A DNA stretch of 64,000 nt from Micromonospora rifamycinica (GTDB lineage: Bacteria; Actinomycetota; Actinomycetes; Mycobacteriales; Micromonosporaceae). Every line of letters begins with the position of its first letter. Within the stretch, counting starts at the first letter, position 1. The stretch is taken from the NCBI RefSeq assembly GCF_900090265.1, contig NZ_LT607752.1, forward strand, positions 6,516,001 through 6,580,000, in the 5' to 3' direction. This document shows positions 36,288 to 44,286 of the stretch, one piece after another. The translations under genes were made by a program, and so were the position numbers. Below the pieces are notes generated by a model, which made no database searches, had not been told where the DNA came from, and worked only from the letters and a program-made list of their open reading frames with translations.

Positions 36288-37967
36288 TCAGCCGAAGCAG
36301 TTCGGGATGGTGTCGCCCGGGATGGCCAGGCAGTTCGTCGGGCGGTTCGCGACGATCGCGGACCGGTTGTCCACGTTCACCGTGCCCTCGAAGGTGAACA
36401 CACCGCCCGGAGCGAGGGTGGCGAAGTTGTTGGCGACCTTCGTCCGGCTGAGGTTGACCTCGCCGAAGATGTTGAAGATGCCGCCGCCGACGCCGATCGG
36501 GCCGAGCGCCCGGTTGGCGACGATCTCGGACTCCCGCACCGTGGTGACGCTGTCCGCGTTGAACAGCCCGCCGCCGAAGAAGCCGGCGGTGTTCTCCTTG
36601 AGGTGGCTCTTCTCGATGGTGACCGCGCTGTCGAAGGCGACGGCCACGCCGCCGCCGACACCGGCGGTGCTGTTCTTGGCCACCGTCGAGTCGTGCACGT
36701 TGACCTGGGCGTCCGCCGCCGCGAGACCGCCGCCGGCGAGCACGGCGGTGTTCGACAGCAGCTCGGTGTAGCGGACGGTGGTGTTGCCACCGATGTCGAG
36801 CAGACCGCCGCCGAAGCCGAGCGTCTCGTTGTCGGTGATCTTGGACTTCTCGATCAGGACGGTGCCGCCGTCGACGTCCTCGGTGAAGATCTCCGCAGCG
36901 CCGTTGGCGACCCCGCCGCCACCGACGATGGCGGTGTTGTCGGTGATCGTGGACTCGTCGACCGTGAGCAGGCCGGCGTTGAAGATGCCCCCGCCGAAGA
37001 AGAAGGCGGTGTTGTGGGCGATCTCGCTGTGCCGCAGCGAGGTGGTGCCGAAGTTGGCCAGCCCGCCGCCGTTGCCGCCGGACTGGTTCAGCACGACCGA
37101 GGTGTCGAACAGGTTGGCCGCGCCACCGGGCTGCACCAGGATGCCGGCGCCGTCGTTGACGCCCGGCTCCTCGACCAGCGTGGTGACCTTGCCCGCCTTC
37201 GCCTTCGCCTTCGGCGCGGCCTTCACGGCGGCCTTGCGGGCGGCCTTCGGCGCGGCCTTCAGCCCGGCCTTCGGGTTCGCCTTGCGAGCGGCGAGCGCCT
37301 GGGCCAGCGGGGTGCCGGCCTTGACCTGGGCGGCGAGCGCCTGCGAGTCCGAGTAGGCCCCCCAGACCGCTGCCGGCGAGACCGGCTGCAACGCCTCGAT
37401 GGTCTGCCCACCCTTGATGGTCAGACCCTTGAGGTTCAGGTGACCACCCGGACCCACGTTGAGGATCCGGAAGTACTCGGCGGTGGCGTCCCGGGTGATC
37501 GTGGTGTGCTCACCCCGCAGGGTGATGTCCTGGGTGATCACCGGCAGGCCGTTGCCGTCCTGGTTGCGGGTCAGGTTGTAGGTGCAACCCTTGGCCAGGT
37601 CCAGCACGCCACCGTCGCGGCTGTTGGCGAAGACGATGGCCTGGATGAGCCGGTCGGTGTCGCAGGGCACCTCCTTTCCCCGTTCGTGGTCCTTGCCGTC
37701 GCGGTCGTCCTTGCCGCCCCGGTCCGGACCCTCGTCGCCACGACCCTCGTCGCCGCGACCCTGGTCGCCGTCCTTGGTGACCTGCTGAGTGGTGTTCCAC
37801 GTCAGTCCGCTCACCCCGACCGCCCCGGCGCTGCCGGCGAACCCGACCGCGGCGAGACTGACCACACCTGTCAACCCGGCGACGCCACTGGCGAGCCAGA
37901 GCTTGCGACGGCTCCTGCTCCCCGTCGCCCGCGCGGAGGCTTCGTTGTTCGTTAGGTAGTTGGACAT
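36288..37967 (-). CDS. Secreted right-handed beta-helix protein with Lys/Ala-rich insert
   Basis: 559 residues from ATG 37967. A Tat-like or Sec signal region (RSRRKLWLASGVAGLTGVV) is followed by an acidic/basic linker (about 62-100). Residues 110-555 are a right-handed parallel beta-helix: repeats such as SEIAHNTAFFFGGGIFN, STITDNTAIVGGGG and SHLKENTAGFFGGGLFN recur about every 20-35 residues (NTA..GGG type). Residues about 225-265 interrupt the helix with a Lys/Ala/Pro-rich stretch (KAAPKAARKAAVKAAPKAK). Beta-helices of this type bind or degrade polysaccharides, but no catalytic site is visible. Confidence 0.85.
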   Translation of the reverse strand: MSNYLTNNEASARATGSRSRRKLWLASGVAGLTGVVSLAAVGFAGSAGAVGVSGLTWNTTQQVTKDGDQGRGDEGRGDEGPDRGGKDDRDGKDHERGKEVPCDTDRLIQAIVFANSRDGGVLDLAKGCTYNLTRNQDGNGLPVITQDITLRGEHTTITRDATAEYFRILNVGPGGHLNLKGLTIKGGQTIEALQPVSPAAVWGAYSDSQALAAQVKAGTPLAQALAARKANPKAGLKAAPKAARKAAVKAAPKAKAKAGKVTTLVEEPGVNDGAGILVQPGGAANLFDTSVVLNQSGGNGGGLANFGTTSLRHSEIAHNTAFFFGGGIFNAGLLTVDESTITDNTAIVGGGGVANGAAEIFTEDVDGGTVLIEKSKITDNETLGFGGGLLDIGGNTTVRYTELLSNTAVLAGGGLAAADAQVNVHDSTVAKNSTAGVGGGVAVAFDSAVTIEKSHLKENTAGFFGGGLFNADSVTTVRESEIVANRALGPIGVGGGIFNIFGEVNLSRTKVANNFATLAPGGVFTFEGTVNVDNRSAIVANRPTNCLAIPGDTIPNCFG

Positions 37968-38253
37968 CGGAGCTCTCTGCCCTCTCCTCGTACCAGACAG
38001 GGTCGCCGCGCCTGAGCGGACGTCCCCTGCTACAAATCGGTTGTAGCTCCCGAAAGACACGGTATGAGAAGGTTCCTCGCTATGAGGGCAAAGCCGAAGA
38101 AAGCCCGCTTTGGGGACGCGGGCCGTCGCTCGGGCGCATTCCCGGACGGCCGGCCCCGAGCGGTCGATCCGCCGCATCGCCGCGCATCCGTCCCGTCGAG
38201 GACCGCTGGGCATCCCCACCGACCGTGCCCCGACCCCACCACCCCACAGTCCC

Positions 38254-38456
38254 CGGCGGTCTGGTCGTGCTGCGCCGGGCGGTCTGGTCGTGCTGCGCCG
38301 GGCGGCATGATCGTGCTGCGCCGGGCGGTCTGGTCGTGCTGCGTCGGGCGGCATGATCGTGCTGCGCCGGGCGGTCTGGTCGTGCTGCGCCGGGCGGCAT
38401 GATCGTGCTGCGCCGGGCGGTCTGGTCGTGCTGCGCCGGGCGGCATGATCGTGCTG
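38254..38456 (+). repeat. 23-bp tandem repeat, 9 units in an A-A-B-A-B-A-B-A-B' order
   Basis: Type A has GGGCGGTCTGGTCGTGCTG and type B GGGCGGCATGATCGTGCTG, each followed by CGCC; from the second unit they alternate strictly, giving a 46-bp higher-order period. Units start at 38254, 38277, 38300 and every 23 bp to 38438; the last is truncated and runs directly into the hairpin at 38457. There are no spacers, so it is not CRISPR. Confidence 0.95.
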
Positions 38457-38508
38457 GAACCATGAAGTAGTGGCCTCCAGCACGACGGAGGCCACTATTT
38501 CGTGGTTC
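38457..38508. other. 22-bp inverted repeat (hairpin) abutting the 23-bp array
   Basis: Arms 38457-38478 (starting GAACCATGAAGTAG) and 38487-38508 pair over 22 bp with two G-U wobbles. The 8-nt loop AGCACGAC is the exact reverse complement of GTCGTGCT in the type A array units; 7 nt (AGCACGA) also match type B. Arms are less GC-rich than the surroundings. Could be a terminator, a transcribed structured RNA, or the end of a small mobile element. Confidence 0.8.
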
Positions 38509-38790
38509 GAGCGTGACCATGAAGGTGCACCGGGCGCGGGGACGCGAGCAGGAGCACGGGGATGGGGACGCGAGCGGGGGCGGGGGTGTTGCGGGAGTTA
38601 AGGCGGGTGGACGCCGGCCCCGCCGCCGGTACGCGTCACCCCGTCGGGGAACGCCTCCGTCGGCGGGGCCGCCACAGGTGCTGCTGGAACGGTCCGGCGC
38701 ACCCACAGTGTGGTGGGCCGGGATCAGCTGGGTGGGCGCACCCTGCGCTATCGGAATCGCCGGCGGGCACGGCCTCGTGCCGGCCCGGTC

Positions 38791-38940
38791 GGGTTCCGTC
38801 TTGTGTTGGTCGGGCCGGGTTCCGTCTTGTGTCGGGCCGGTCGGGTTCCGTCTTGTGCCGGGCCGGTCGGGTTCCGTCTCGTGCCGGTCGGGCCGGGTTC
38901 CGCCTGTGCCGGCCCGGTCGGGTTTCGTCTTGTGCCGGCG
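38791..38940 (+). repeat. 26-bp tandem repeat, 6 copies
   Basis: GGGTTCCGTCTTGTG or a near variant starts at 38791, 38817, 38843, 38869, 38895 and 38920 (spacing 26, 26, 26, 26, 25). The copies are joined by GTCGGGCCG-type linkers. The array ends 7 bp before the aminopeptidase stop codon. Confidence 0.88.
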
Positions 38941-38946
38941 GGTAGG

Positions 38947-40428
38947 TCAGCCGGGGAGGCGGGGGCCTGCCTCGCGCTGCTCGGCCAGCCAGGTCTCCAC
39001 CTCGTCGGAGCGCCGGGGCAGCCCCGCCGACAGGTTCACCGAGCCGGTCGCGGTGACCAGGATGTCGTCCTCGATCCGGACGCCGATGCCGCGCAGCTCC
39101 TCGGGGACCAGCTCGTCCTCCGGCTGGAAGTACAGCCCCGGCTCGACGGTGAGCACGTAGCCCTCGCCCAGCGCGCCGTCGCGGTACTTCTCCTTGCGGG
39201 CGTTGGCGCAGTCGTGCACGTCGATGCCGAGCATGTGGCTGGTGCCGTGCAGGGTCCACCGCCGGTAGACCGTCGAGGCCGGGTCCATCGCCTCGTCGAC
39301 GCTCACCGGGAGCAGGCCGAGATCCTTCAACGCCTCGGCGAGCACCCGCATCGAGGTCAGGTGCACCTCGCGGAACCCGACCCCCGGCTTGATCGCGTCG
39401 ATGCCGGCCTGCTGGGCGGCGTACACCGCGTCGTAGACCTGGCGTTGCAGCGGGGTGAACCGGCCGTCGACCGGCAGCACCCGGGTCACGTCGGCGGTGT
39501 AGAGGTTGCGGTTCTCCACGCCCATGTCCATCAGCAGCAGCTCACCCGGGCGGGTCGCGCCGTGGTTGTGCACCCAGTGCAGGATCGTCGCGTGCTCGCC
39601 CGCGCCGACGATCGAGCCGTAGCCGACGTCGTTGCCGTCGTGCCGGGCGCGCAGCGCGAAGATCCCCTCCAGCAGCCGCTCGGAGACCCCCCGGTCGGCC
39701 GGCAGCGCGCGGGCCACGTCCTCGAAGCCGCGTACCGTCGCGTCGACCGCCTCCTGGAGCTGGGCGACCTCCCACTCGTCCTTGACCAGCTTCAGCTCGG
39801 CGATCGTGATGGCCAGCTCCCGGTCGCGGGCGGGCTGGCCCTCCTCGCGGGGGCCGTCCCACGGGCGCACCGCCGCGTCCACCCGCTGGTCGAAACCGCG
39901 CAGCACCCTGGTCCGCCCCGGCGCCATCCGGGCCAGCGCGCCGTCCAGCGCGGTCAGGTCCTCGGTGGCCAGGCCCAGCTCGGTGGACTTCTCGGCCAGC
40001 GTGTGCCGCCGGCCCACCCACAGCTCACCGTGCCGGCTGCGGAAGAACTCGTCGGTCTCCCGCGAGGACCGGGGGCGCATGTACAGCGTCGCGTCGTGCC
40101 CCGAGCCGTTGGGCCGCAGCACCAGGACGCTGTCCGGGTCGTGGTCGCCGGTCAGGTACGCGAAGTCGCTGCCCGGCCGGAACGGGTGGTCGGTGTCGTT
40201 GGCGCGTACCTTCTCGGTGCCGGTGGGGATGACCAGCGTCTCGCCCGGGAAGGCCGCGGACAGCGCCTCCCGCCGCTTGGCGTGGTGCGGCACCTCCGGC
40301 CGGGGGCCGACCGGCAGGCTGGTGTCCCGCCATCCCTTCCGCATGAAGGACAGGAACGCCTCCGGGAAGTCCGGGTCGTGCGATTCGGTGCCGTCCGCCG
40401 GCCTGCCGTCCGTCCGTTCCTCGGCCAT
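38947..40428 (-). CDS. Aminopeptidase P family metalloprotease (Xaa-Pro aminopeptidase)
   Basis: 493 residues from ATG 40428 with AAGGGAG upstream. The N-terminal domain (about 40-190) has PFRPGSDFAYLTG, and the pita-bread catalytic domain holds the two-metal site: LLLMDMGVENRNLYTADVTR (two Asp), HGTSHMLGIDVHD (His), VEPGLYF (Glu) and GVRIEDDI (Glu). It removes N-terminal residues preceding proline. No signal peptide, so cytoplasmic. A 26-bp tandem array lies directly downstream. Confidence 0.93.
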   Translation of the reverse strand: MAEERTDGRPADGTESHDPDFPEAFLSFMRKGWRDTSLPVGPRPEVPHHAKRREALSAAFPGETLVIPTGTEKVRANDTDHPFRPGSDFAYLTGDHDPDSVLVLRPNGSGHDATLYMRPRSSRETDEFFRSRHGELWVGRRHTLAEKSTELGLATEDLTALDGALARMAPGRTRVLRGFDQRVDAAVRPWDGPREEGQPARDRELAITIAELKLVKDEWEVAQLQEAVDATVRGFEDVARALPADRGVSERLLEGIFALRARHDGNDVGYGSIVGAGEHATILHWVHNHGATRPGELLLMDMGVENRNLYTADVTRVLPVDGRFTPLQRQVYDAVYAAQQAGIDAIKPGVGFREVHLTSMRVLAEALKDLGLLPVSVDEAMDPASTVYRRWTLHGTSHMLGIDVHDCANARKEKYRDGALGEGYVLTVEPGLYFQPEDELVPEELRGIGVRIEDDILVTATGSVNLSAGLPRRSDEVETWLAEQREAGPRLPG

Positions 40429-40537
40429 GTCGGCTCCCTTCGCCTCGTCGCTCGTCCAGACGGTACTCCGGCTCCGGCCCGACAGGGTGCCTGCGGTCCC
40501 GCACCCGACGCTCCGCCGCCCGGCCGGCCCGCCGCGA

Positions 40538-40645
40538 CCCGTCGCCCGCTCGGCCCGTCGCCCGCTCGGCCCGTCGTCTGCTCGGCCCGTCGCCGCCCGG
40601 CCCGTCGCCGCCCGGCCCGTCGCCGCCCGGCCCGTCGCCGCCCGG
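40538..40645 (+). repeat. 15/16-bp tandem repeat, 7 copies, in the 331-bp gap before asnB
   Basis: Three 16-bp copies (CCCGTCGCCCGCTCGG and a variant) are followed by four 15-bp copies of CCCGTCGCCGCCCGG. The gap (40429-40759) between the divergent aminopeptidase and asparagine synthetase genes otherwise holds only their promoters; no gene is seen. Confidence 0.9.
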
Positions 40646-40759
40646 CCGGCCCGTGGCCCGCCCGGCGCGGGGGCGGGCGGGGCGGATCGTGTCGGGCGGA
40701 GAGGGACAGGGTGTGCGGTGCCGCACGGCCGCGTCGGGCCGCGTGGAAAGATGGCGGCC

Positions 40760-42721
40760 ATGTGCGGACTCCTGGCCTTCTTCAGCGCGAACGGCAACGC
40801 CGCCGCCCACCGTGACAACATCGCGGGGGCGTTGGAATGCCTGCACCACCGCGGACCGGACGAGACAGGGGTCGAGGTGGTCGGCGACGCCACCGGCCAC
40901 TACGCGGACGGGGTGTTCGCGCACAAGCGGCTGGCCATCATCGACGTCGCGTCCAGCCACGAGCCGTTGCCCTACGCCAACGGTCGTTACCTGCTCACCT
41001 TCAACGGCGAGATCTACAACTACATCGAGCTGCGGGAGGAGCTGACCCGGAGCTTCGGCGCCCAGTTCGCCACCGCCGGTGACGGCGAGGTGATCGTCGC
41101 CGGCTACCACTACTGGGGCGAGCAGGTGCTCACCCGGCTGCGCGGCATGTTCGCCTTCGTCATCTGGGACCGGCAGGAGCGCCGGGCGTTCGGCGCCCGG
41201 GACTACTTCGGCATCAAGCCGCTGCACTACCTGGAGACCGCCGACGGCCTCTACCTCGCCTCGGAGAAGAAGGCGCTGCTGCCCTTCGCGCACTCCTACT
41301 ACCAGGGCGACGCCGGGATCGACACCGCCAACCTCAGCCACTACCTGACCCTCCAGTACGTCCCCGAGCCCGGCACCCTGCACCAGGGCATCAGCCGGAT
41401 CGGCTCCGGGGAGTACCTGAGCTGGTCCCCGGGGGGCCGGTTGGACGTCCGGCGCTGGTACCGGCCGGTGTTCCGGCCCGCCCCGGTCGCCGACGAGCAG
41501 CGGCTCTACCACGAGATCCGGGAGACGCTGCGGGAGAGCGTCCGGATGCACATGCGTTCGGACGTCCCGGTCGGCTCGTTCCTGTCCAGCGGCATCGACT
41601 CGACCGCCGTGGTGGCCCTGGCGCGTGAGTTCAACCCCAACATCCTCACCTTCACCGTCGGCTACGACGTGCCGGGCTACTCCGAGATCGACGTGGCCCA
41701 GGAGTCGGCCCGGCACCTCGACGTGACCACCATCCCGACCAAGATCGGGCCGCAGGACATGATCGACGCGCTGCCGAAGATCGTCTGGCACCTGGACGAC
41801 CCGGTGGCCGACCCGGCGCTGGTGCCGCTCTACTTCGTCGCCAAGAAGGCCGCCGAGCACGTCACGGTGGTGCTCTCCGGCGAGGGTGCGGACGAGTTCT
41901 TCGGCGGCTACACCATCTACCGGGAGCCGCTCTCCCTCGGCACCGTCAACGGCCTGCCCGGCGGGGTGCAGAAGGGCCTGCGCGCGGTCTCCAAGGCGAT
42001 CCCGCAGGGGGTCAAGGGCAAGAGCTTCCTGGAGCGCGGCACCACCCCGATCGAGCAGCGCTACTACGGCAACGCCCGGATGTTCACCGAGGAGGAGAAG
42101 CAGCACCTGCTGCGCCGCTACGACCCCTCGGTGCGCTACACCGACGTCACCGCCCCGATCTACGCCGAGTGCACCGAGCTGGACGACGTCACCAAGATGC
42201 AGTACGTCGACCTCTACACCTGGCTGCGCGGCGACATCCTGGTCAAGGCGGACCGGATCTCGATGTCGCACTCGCTGGAGGTGCGGGTGCCGTTCCTGGA
42301 CCGGGCGGTCTTCGACGTGGCGGCGACCATCCCGGTCGACCTGAAGCTGCCGCCCCGCTCCGACGCCACCAAGTACGCCATGCGCCAGGCGTTGCAGGGG
42401 GTCGTGCCGCCGGCCATCGTCAACCGCAAGAAGCTGGGCTTCCCGACCCCCACCCGGGTCTGGCTGCGCGGCGAGATGTACGAGTGGGCCCGGCACGTGC
42501 TGTCCACCTCCGGCGCCGGCGACCTGGTCGACCTGTCGTACGCGATGCGGCTGCTGGAGGAGCACAAGCGGGAGGAGGCGGACAACTCTCGCAAGGTGTG
42601 GACGGTGCTGATCTTCTGCATCTGGCACGCCATCTTCGTGGCCAAGACCCTTGACCCGGGCATCCAGCGCAACCAGTCGGCCCTGCTCACCAAGCCGGTG
42701 GTCGGCAGCATGGTCCGCTGA
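40760..42721 (+). CDS. asnB: Asparagine synthetase (glutamine-hydrolysing)
   Basis: 653 residues from ATG 40760, chosen because the catalytic Cys must be residue 2 (MCGLLAF); the in-frame ATG at 40751 would mask it. N-terminal glutaminase domain: CGLLAFFS, LECLHHRGPDETG and LLTFNGEIYNY. The synthetase domain has the PP-loop SSGIDSTAVV and later GEGADEFFGGY. It transfers glutamine nitrogen to aspartate. The length and C-terminal end (NRKKLGFPTPTRVWL) agree with the large actinobacterial AsnB type. No amidotransferase partner or peptide cluster is adjacent, so housekeeping asparagine synthesis is most likely. Confidence 0.94.
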   Translation: MCGLLAFFSANGNAAAHRDNIAGALECLHHRGPDETGVEVVGDATGHYADGVFAHKRLAIIDVASSHEPLPYANGRYLLTFNGEIYNYIELREELTRSFGAQFATAGDGEVIVAGYHYWGEQVLTRLRGMFAFVIWDRQERRAFGARDYFGIKPLHYLETADGLYLASEKKALLPFAHSYYQGDAGIDTANLSHYLTLQYVPEPGTLHQGISRIGSGEYLSWSPGGRLDVRRWYRPVFRPAPVADEQRLYHEIRETLRESVRMHMRSDVPVGSFLSSGIDSTAVVALAREFNPNILTFTVGYDVPGYSEIDVAQESARHLDVTTIPTKIGPQDMIDALPKIVWHLDDPVADPALVPLYFVAKKAAEHVTVVLSGEGADEFFGGYTIYREPLSLGTVNGLPGGVQKGLRAVSKAIPQGVKGKSFLERGTTPIEQRYYGNARMFTEEEKQHLLRRYDPSVRYTDVTAPIYAECTELDDVTKMQYVDLYTWLRGDILVKADRISMSHSLEVRVPFLDRAVFDVAATIPVDLKLPPRSDATKYAMRQALQGVVPPAIVNRKKLGFPTPTRVWLRGEMYEWARHVLSTSGAGDLVDLSYAMRLLEEHKREEADNSRKVWTVLIFCIWHAIFVAKTLDPGIQRNQSALLTKPVVGSMVR

Positions 42722-42763
42722 CCGGTCCCGGTGGTGACCGGCGCACGCCGGTCGTCCGACGAA

Positions 42764-42797
42764 CGCAGGCCCCCGCCCCGAAGGGCGGGGGCCTGCG
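42764..42797. terminator. Bidirectional terminator between asnB and the LPMO gene
   Basis: 15-bp GC-rich stem (42764-42778 with 42783-42797) closed by a CGAA tetraloop, between two convergent genes. Confidence 0.92.
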
Positions 42798-42814
42798 GCC
42801 TTCTCAGTACCCGG

Positions 42815-43948
42815 TCACCGGCCGGAGCAGGTGATCGTGGGCAGCCCGTTGGTGCCGGAGCTGCTGGCCGTGAAGCCGAACGTGGTCGTCTTCTCCGGCG
42901 CGAGGGAGCCGTTGTACGCGGCGTTGGTGACGGTCACCGTCGACCCGCTGGTGCTCAGCGTGCCGTTCCAGACCTGCGAGATCACCTGGCCGTTGGGCCA
43001 GGTCCAGCTCGCGGCCCAGCCGCCGTACGTACGGGTGCTGTGGTTCATGATGGTGACCTCGCCCTGGAAACCGCCGTTCCAGGCGCTGACCACCCGGTAC
43101 ACCGCCATGCAGTCGCTGTTGCCCGGCGGCGGGGTCGTGGTCGGCGGCGGCGGGGTCGTGGTGGGCGGCGGAGTGGTGGTGGGCGGCGGCGGGGTCGTGG
43201 TGGGCGGCGGCGTGGTCGGCGGGGGCGTGGTCGGGTTGTTGCCGCTGCCGACCCCGGTCACCTGACCGTTGCCACCGTCGAAGGTGACGTCCGAGCAGCC
43301 GAAGAAGTTCTCCTGGCTGTCCGAGCGGACCCAGCGGGAGTAGATGATGTGCCGGCCGGACTTGCCCGACGGCAGGTTCCCGCTGAAGTAGTAGTGCCCC
43401 TCGTTGGTGCCCGACGCGCCGCGCTGCGGCGGGTTGGTCACCGTGAGGAACGGCTCCTCCAGGTCGCTCCAGGCCAGCGGCCGGGTCGGGCTCCAGCTGT
43501 CCTTCGTCACATAGAAGTAGAAGGTGCCCGGGTGGTGCGCCCAGTTGCTGTACTTGAAGTCCAGCCGTGCGCCGGACGTCAGGTGGGTCAGCGGCCAGTC
43601 GGTGCGGGCCAGGTCGTACCCGGCGAAACCGGTGTTGCCGCCGCTGCACAGCTTGCCGTCGGGGATGAAGCCGACGGTGCGGCCGCCGGCGTCCGAGCGG
43701 AGCACGCTGAACCAGTTGTAGAGCGAGTTGGTGCCGCTCTGGGCGACGGCGGCGGAGCAGGCCGGGTTGTTCGGCCTGATCTCGCCGGTGGGGCTGAGGC
43801 CGTCCTGCCAGCACAGGTAGGTCCGGCTGCCCGGAACGATCGGCGTGCCGTGCGCGGCGGCCGGTTCGGGCTGCACCGTCAGGGCGACGGCCCCGAAGGC
43901 GAGGGTGGCGGCCGCGGTGAACAACGCGGCCGTACGAGAACGGAGCAC
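42815..43948 (-). CDS. AA10 lytic polysaccharide monooxygenase with CBM2 domain
   Basis: 377 residues from GTG 43948, with AGGAGA 5 nt upstream. The signal peptide ends at AAA-HGTP, so His33 becomes the N-terminal copper ligand after cleavage; the second His of the histidine brace is in NWAHHPGTFYFY (138/139). The catalytic domain (about 33-220) is followed by a Thr/Pro linker of repeated TTTPPP units (about 230-275) and a C-terminal CBM2 (AWNGGFQGEVTIMN, WPNGQVISQVWNGTL). AA10 enzymes oxidatively cleave chitin or cellulose. The preceding gap (43949-44286) carries the promoters. Confidence 0.95.
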   Translation of the reverse strand: MLRSRTAALFTAAATLAFGAVALTVQPEPAAAHGTPIVPGSRTYLCWQDGLSPTGEIRPNNPACSAAVAQSGTNSLYNWFSVLRSDAGGRTVGFIPDGKLCSGGNTGFAGYDLARTDWPLTHLTSGARLDFKYSNWAHHPGTFYFYVTKDSWSPTRPLAWSDLEEPFLTVTNPPQRGASGTNEGHYYFSGNLPSGKSGRHIIYSRWVRSDSQENFFGCSDVTFDGGNGQVTGVGSGNNPTTPPPTTPPPTTTPPPPTTTPPPTTTPPPPTTTPPPGNSDCMAVYRVVSAWNGGFQGEVTIMNHSTRTYGGWAASWTWPNGQVISQVWNGTLSTSGSTVTVTNAAYNGSLAPEKTTTFGFTASSSGTNGLPTITCSGR

Positions 43949-44286
43949 GAGCTTCTCCTGATCCGCGGGGTGGCGTGAGCGCCCGCCCCGCACAAGGTGG
44001 GGATGCGTCGGTCGCGGCTCTGGCCGGCGGCCCGACAGGGGCCGACGGGCGCGTGCCGTCGGCGGTCCGTGCCCACGGACCGGTGCCTCTCGCGTCGGAT
44101 CCCAGCTGATCGCCGAGCGGATGCGGCAGCCCTCCGCGCCGGCCCGGCACACCAATACCATCACGCCCGGACGAACCATGCAATAGTCGTTGCTCGATGG
44201 GTGAGATTCTGTTGCCTGGCCGGCCCCGATCGGCGTGGGCCGTTGTGCCAGCCTGATAGGCGGACGACGACGCGCTGGGAGGCGAC
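43949..44286. other. 338-bp divergent promoter region between the LPMO and sugar kinase genes
   Basis: No gene seen. The 44161-44220 part is lower in GC and contains the likely promoters. A good ribosome site (GGGAGGCGAC) precedes the kinase GTG at 44287. No clear operator was identified. Confidence 0.5.

Larger units (their letters stand above)
37968..38946. other. 979-bp gene-free, repeat-rich intergenic region
   Basis: No convincing gene on either strand: reading frames are long here only because the repeat periods (23 and 26) cycle all frames through GC-rich sequence. The part next to 37968 is the promoter of the beta-helix gene. It contains the 23-bp array (38254-38456), a 22-bp hairpin (38457-38508) and a 26-bp array (38791-38940). 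The segment 38509-38790 shows nothing recognisable beyond scattered GGGGACGCGAGC duplications. Confidence 0.75.

Noticed and set aside
38030..38706. Long open frames through the 23-bp array on both strands
   Set aside because: A 23-bp unit without stop codons keeps all frames open; the proteins would be pure repeats with no ribosome site or homology.
38254..38945. Possible CRISPR array in the 38-39 kb repeats
   Set aside because: Units are contiguous without spacers, unit lengths differ (23 and 26 bp), and no cas genes are nearby.
40025..42628. An 867-codon minus-strand frame opposite asnB
   Set aside because: Shadow of asparagine synthetase, with repetitive Val/Asp/His/Arg composition and no family match.
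42731..43978. A plus-strand frame opposite the LPMO gene
   Set aside because: The minus strand encodes a full AA10-CBM2 protein with signal peptide; the opposite frame is repetitive.
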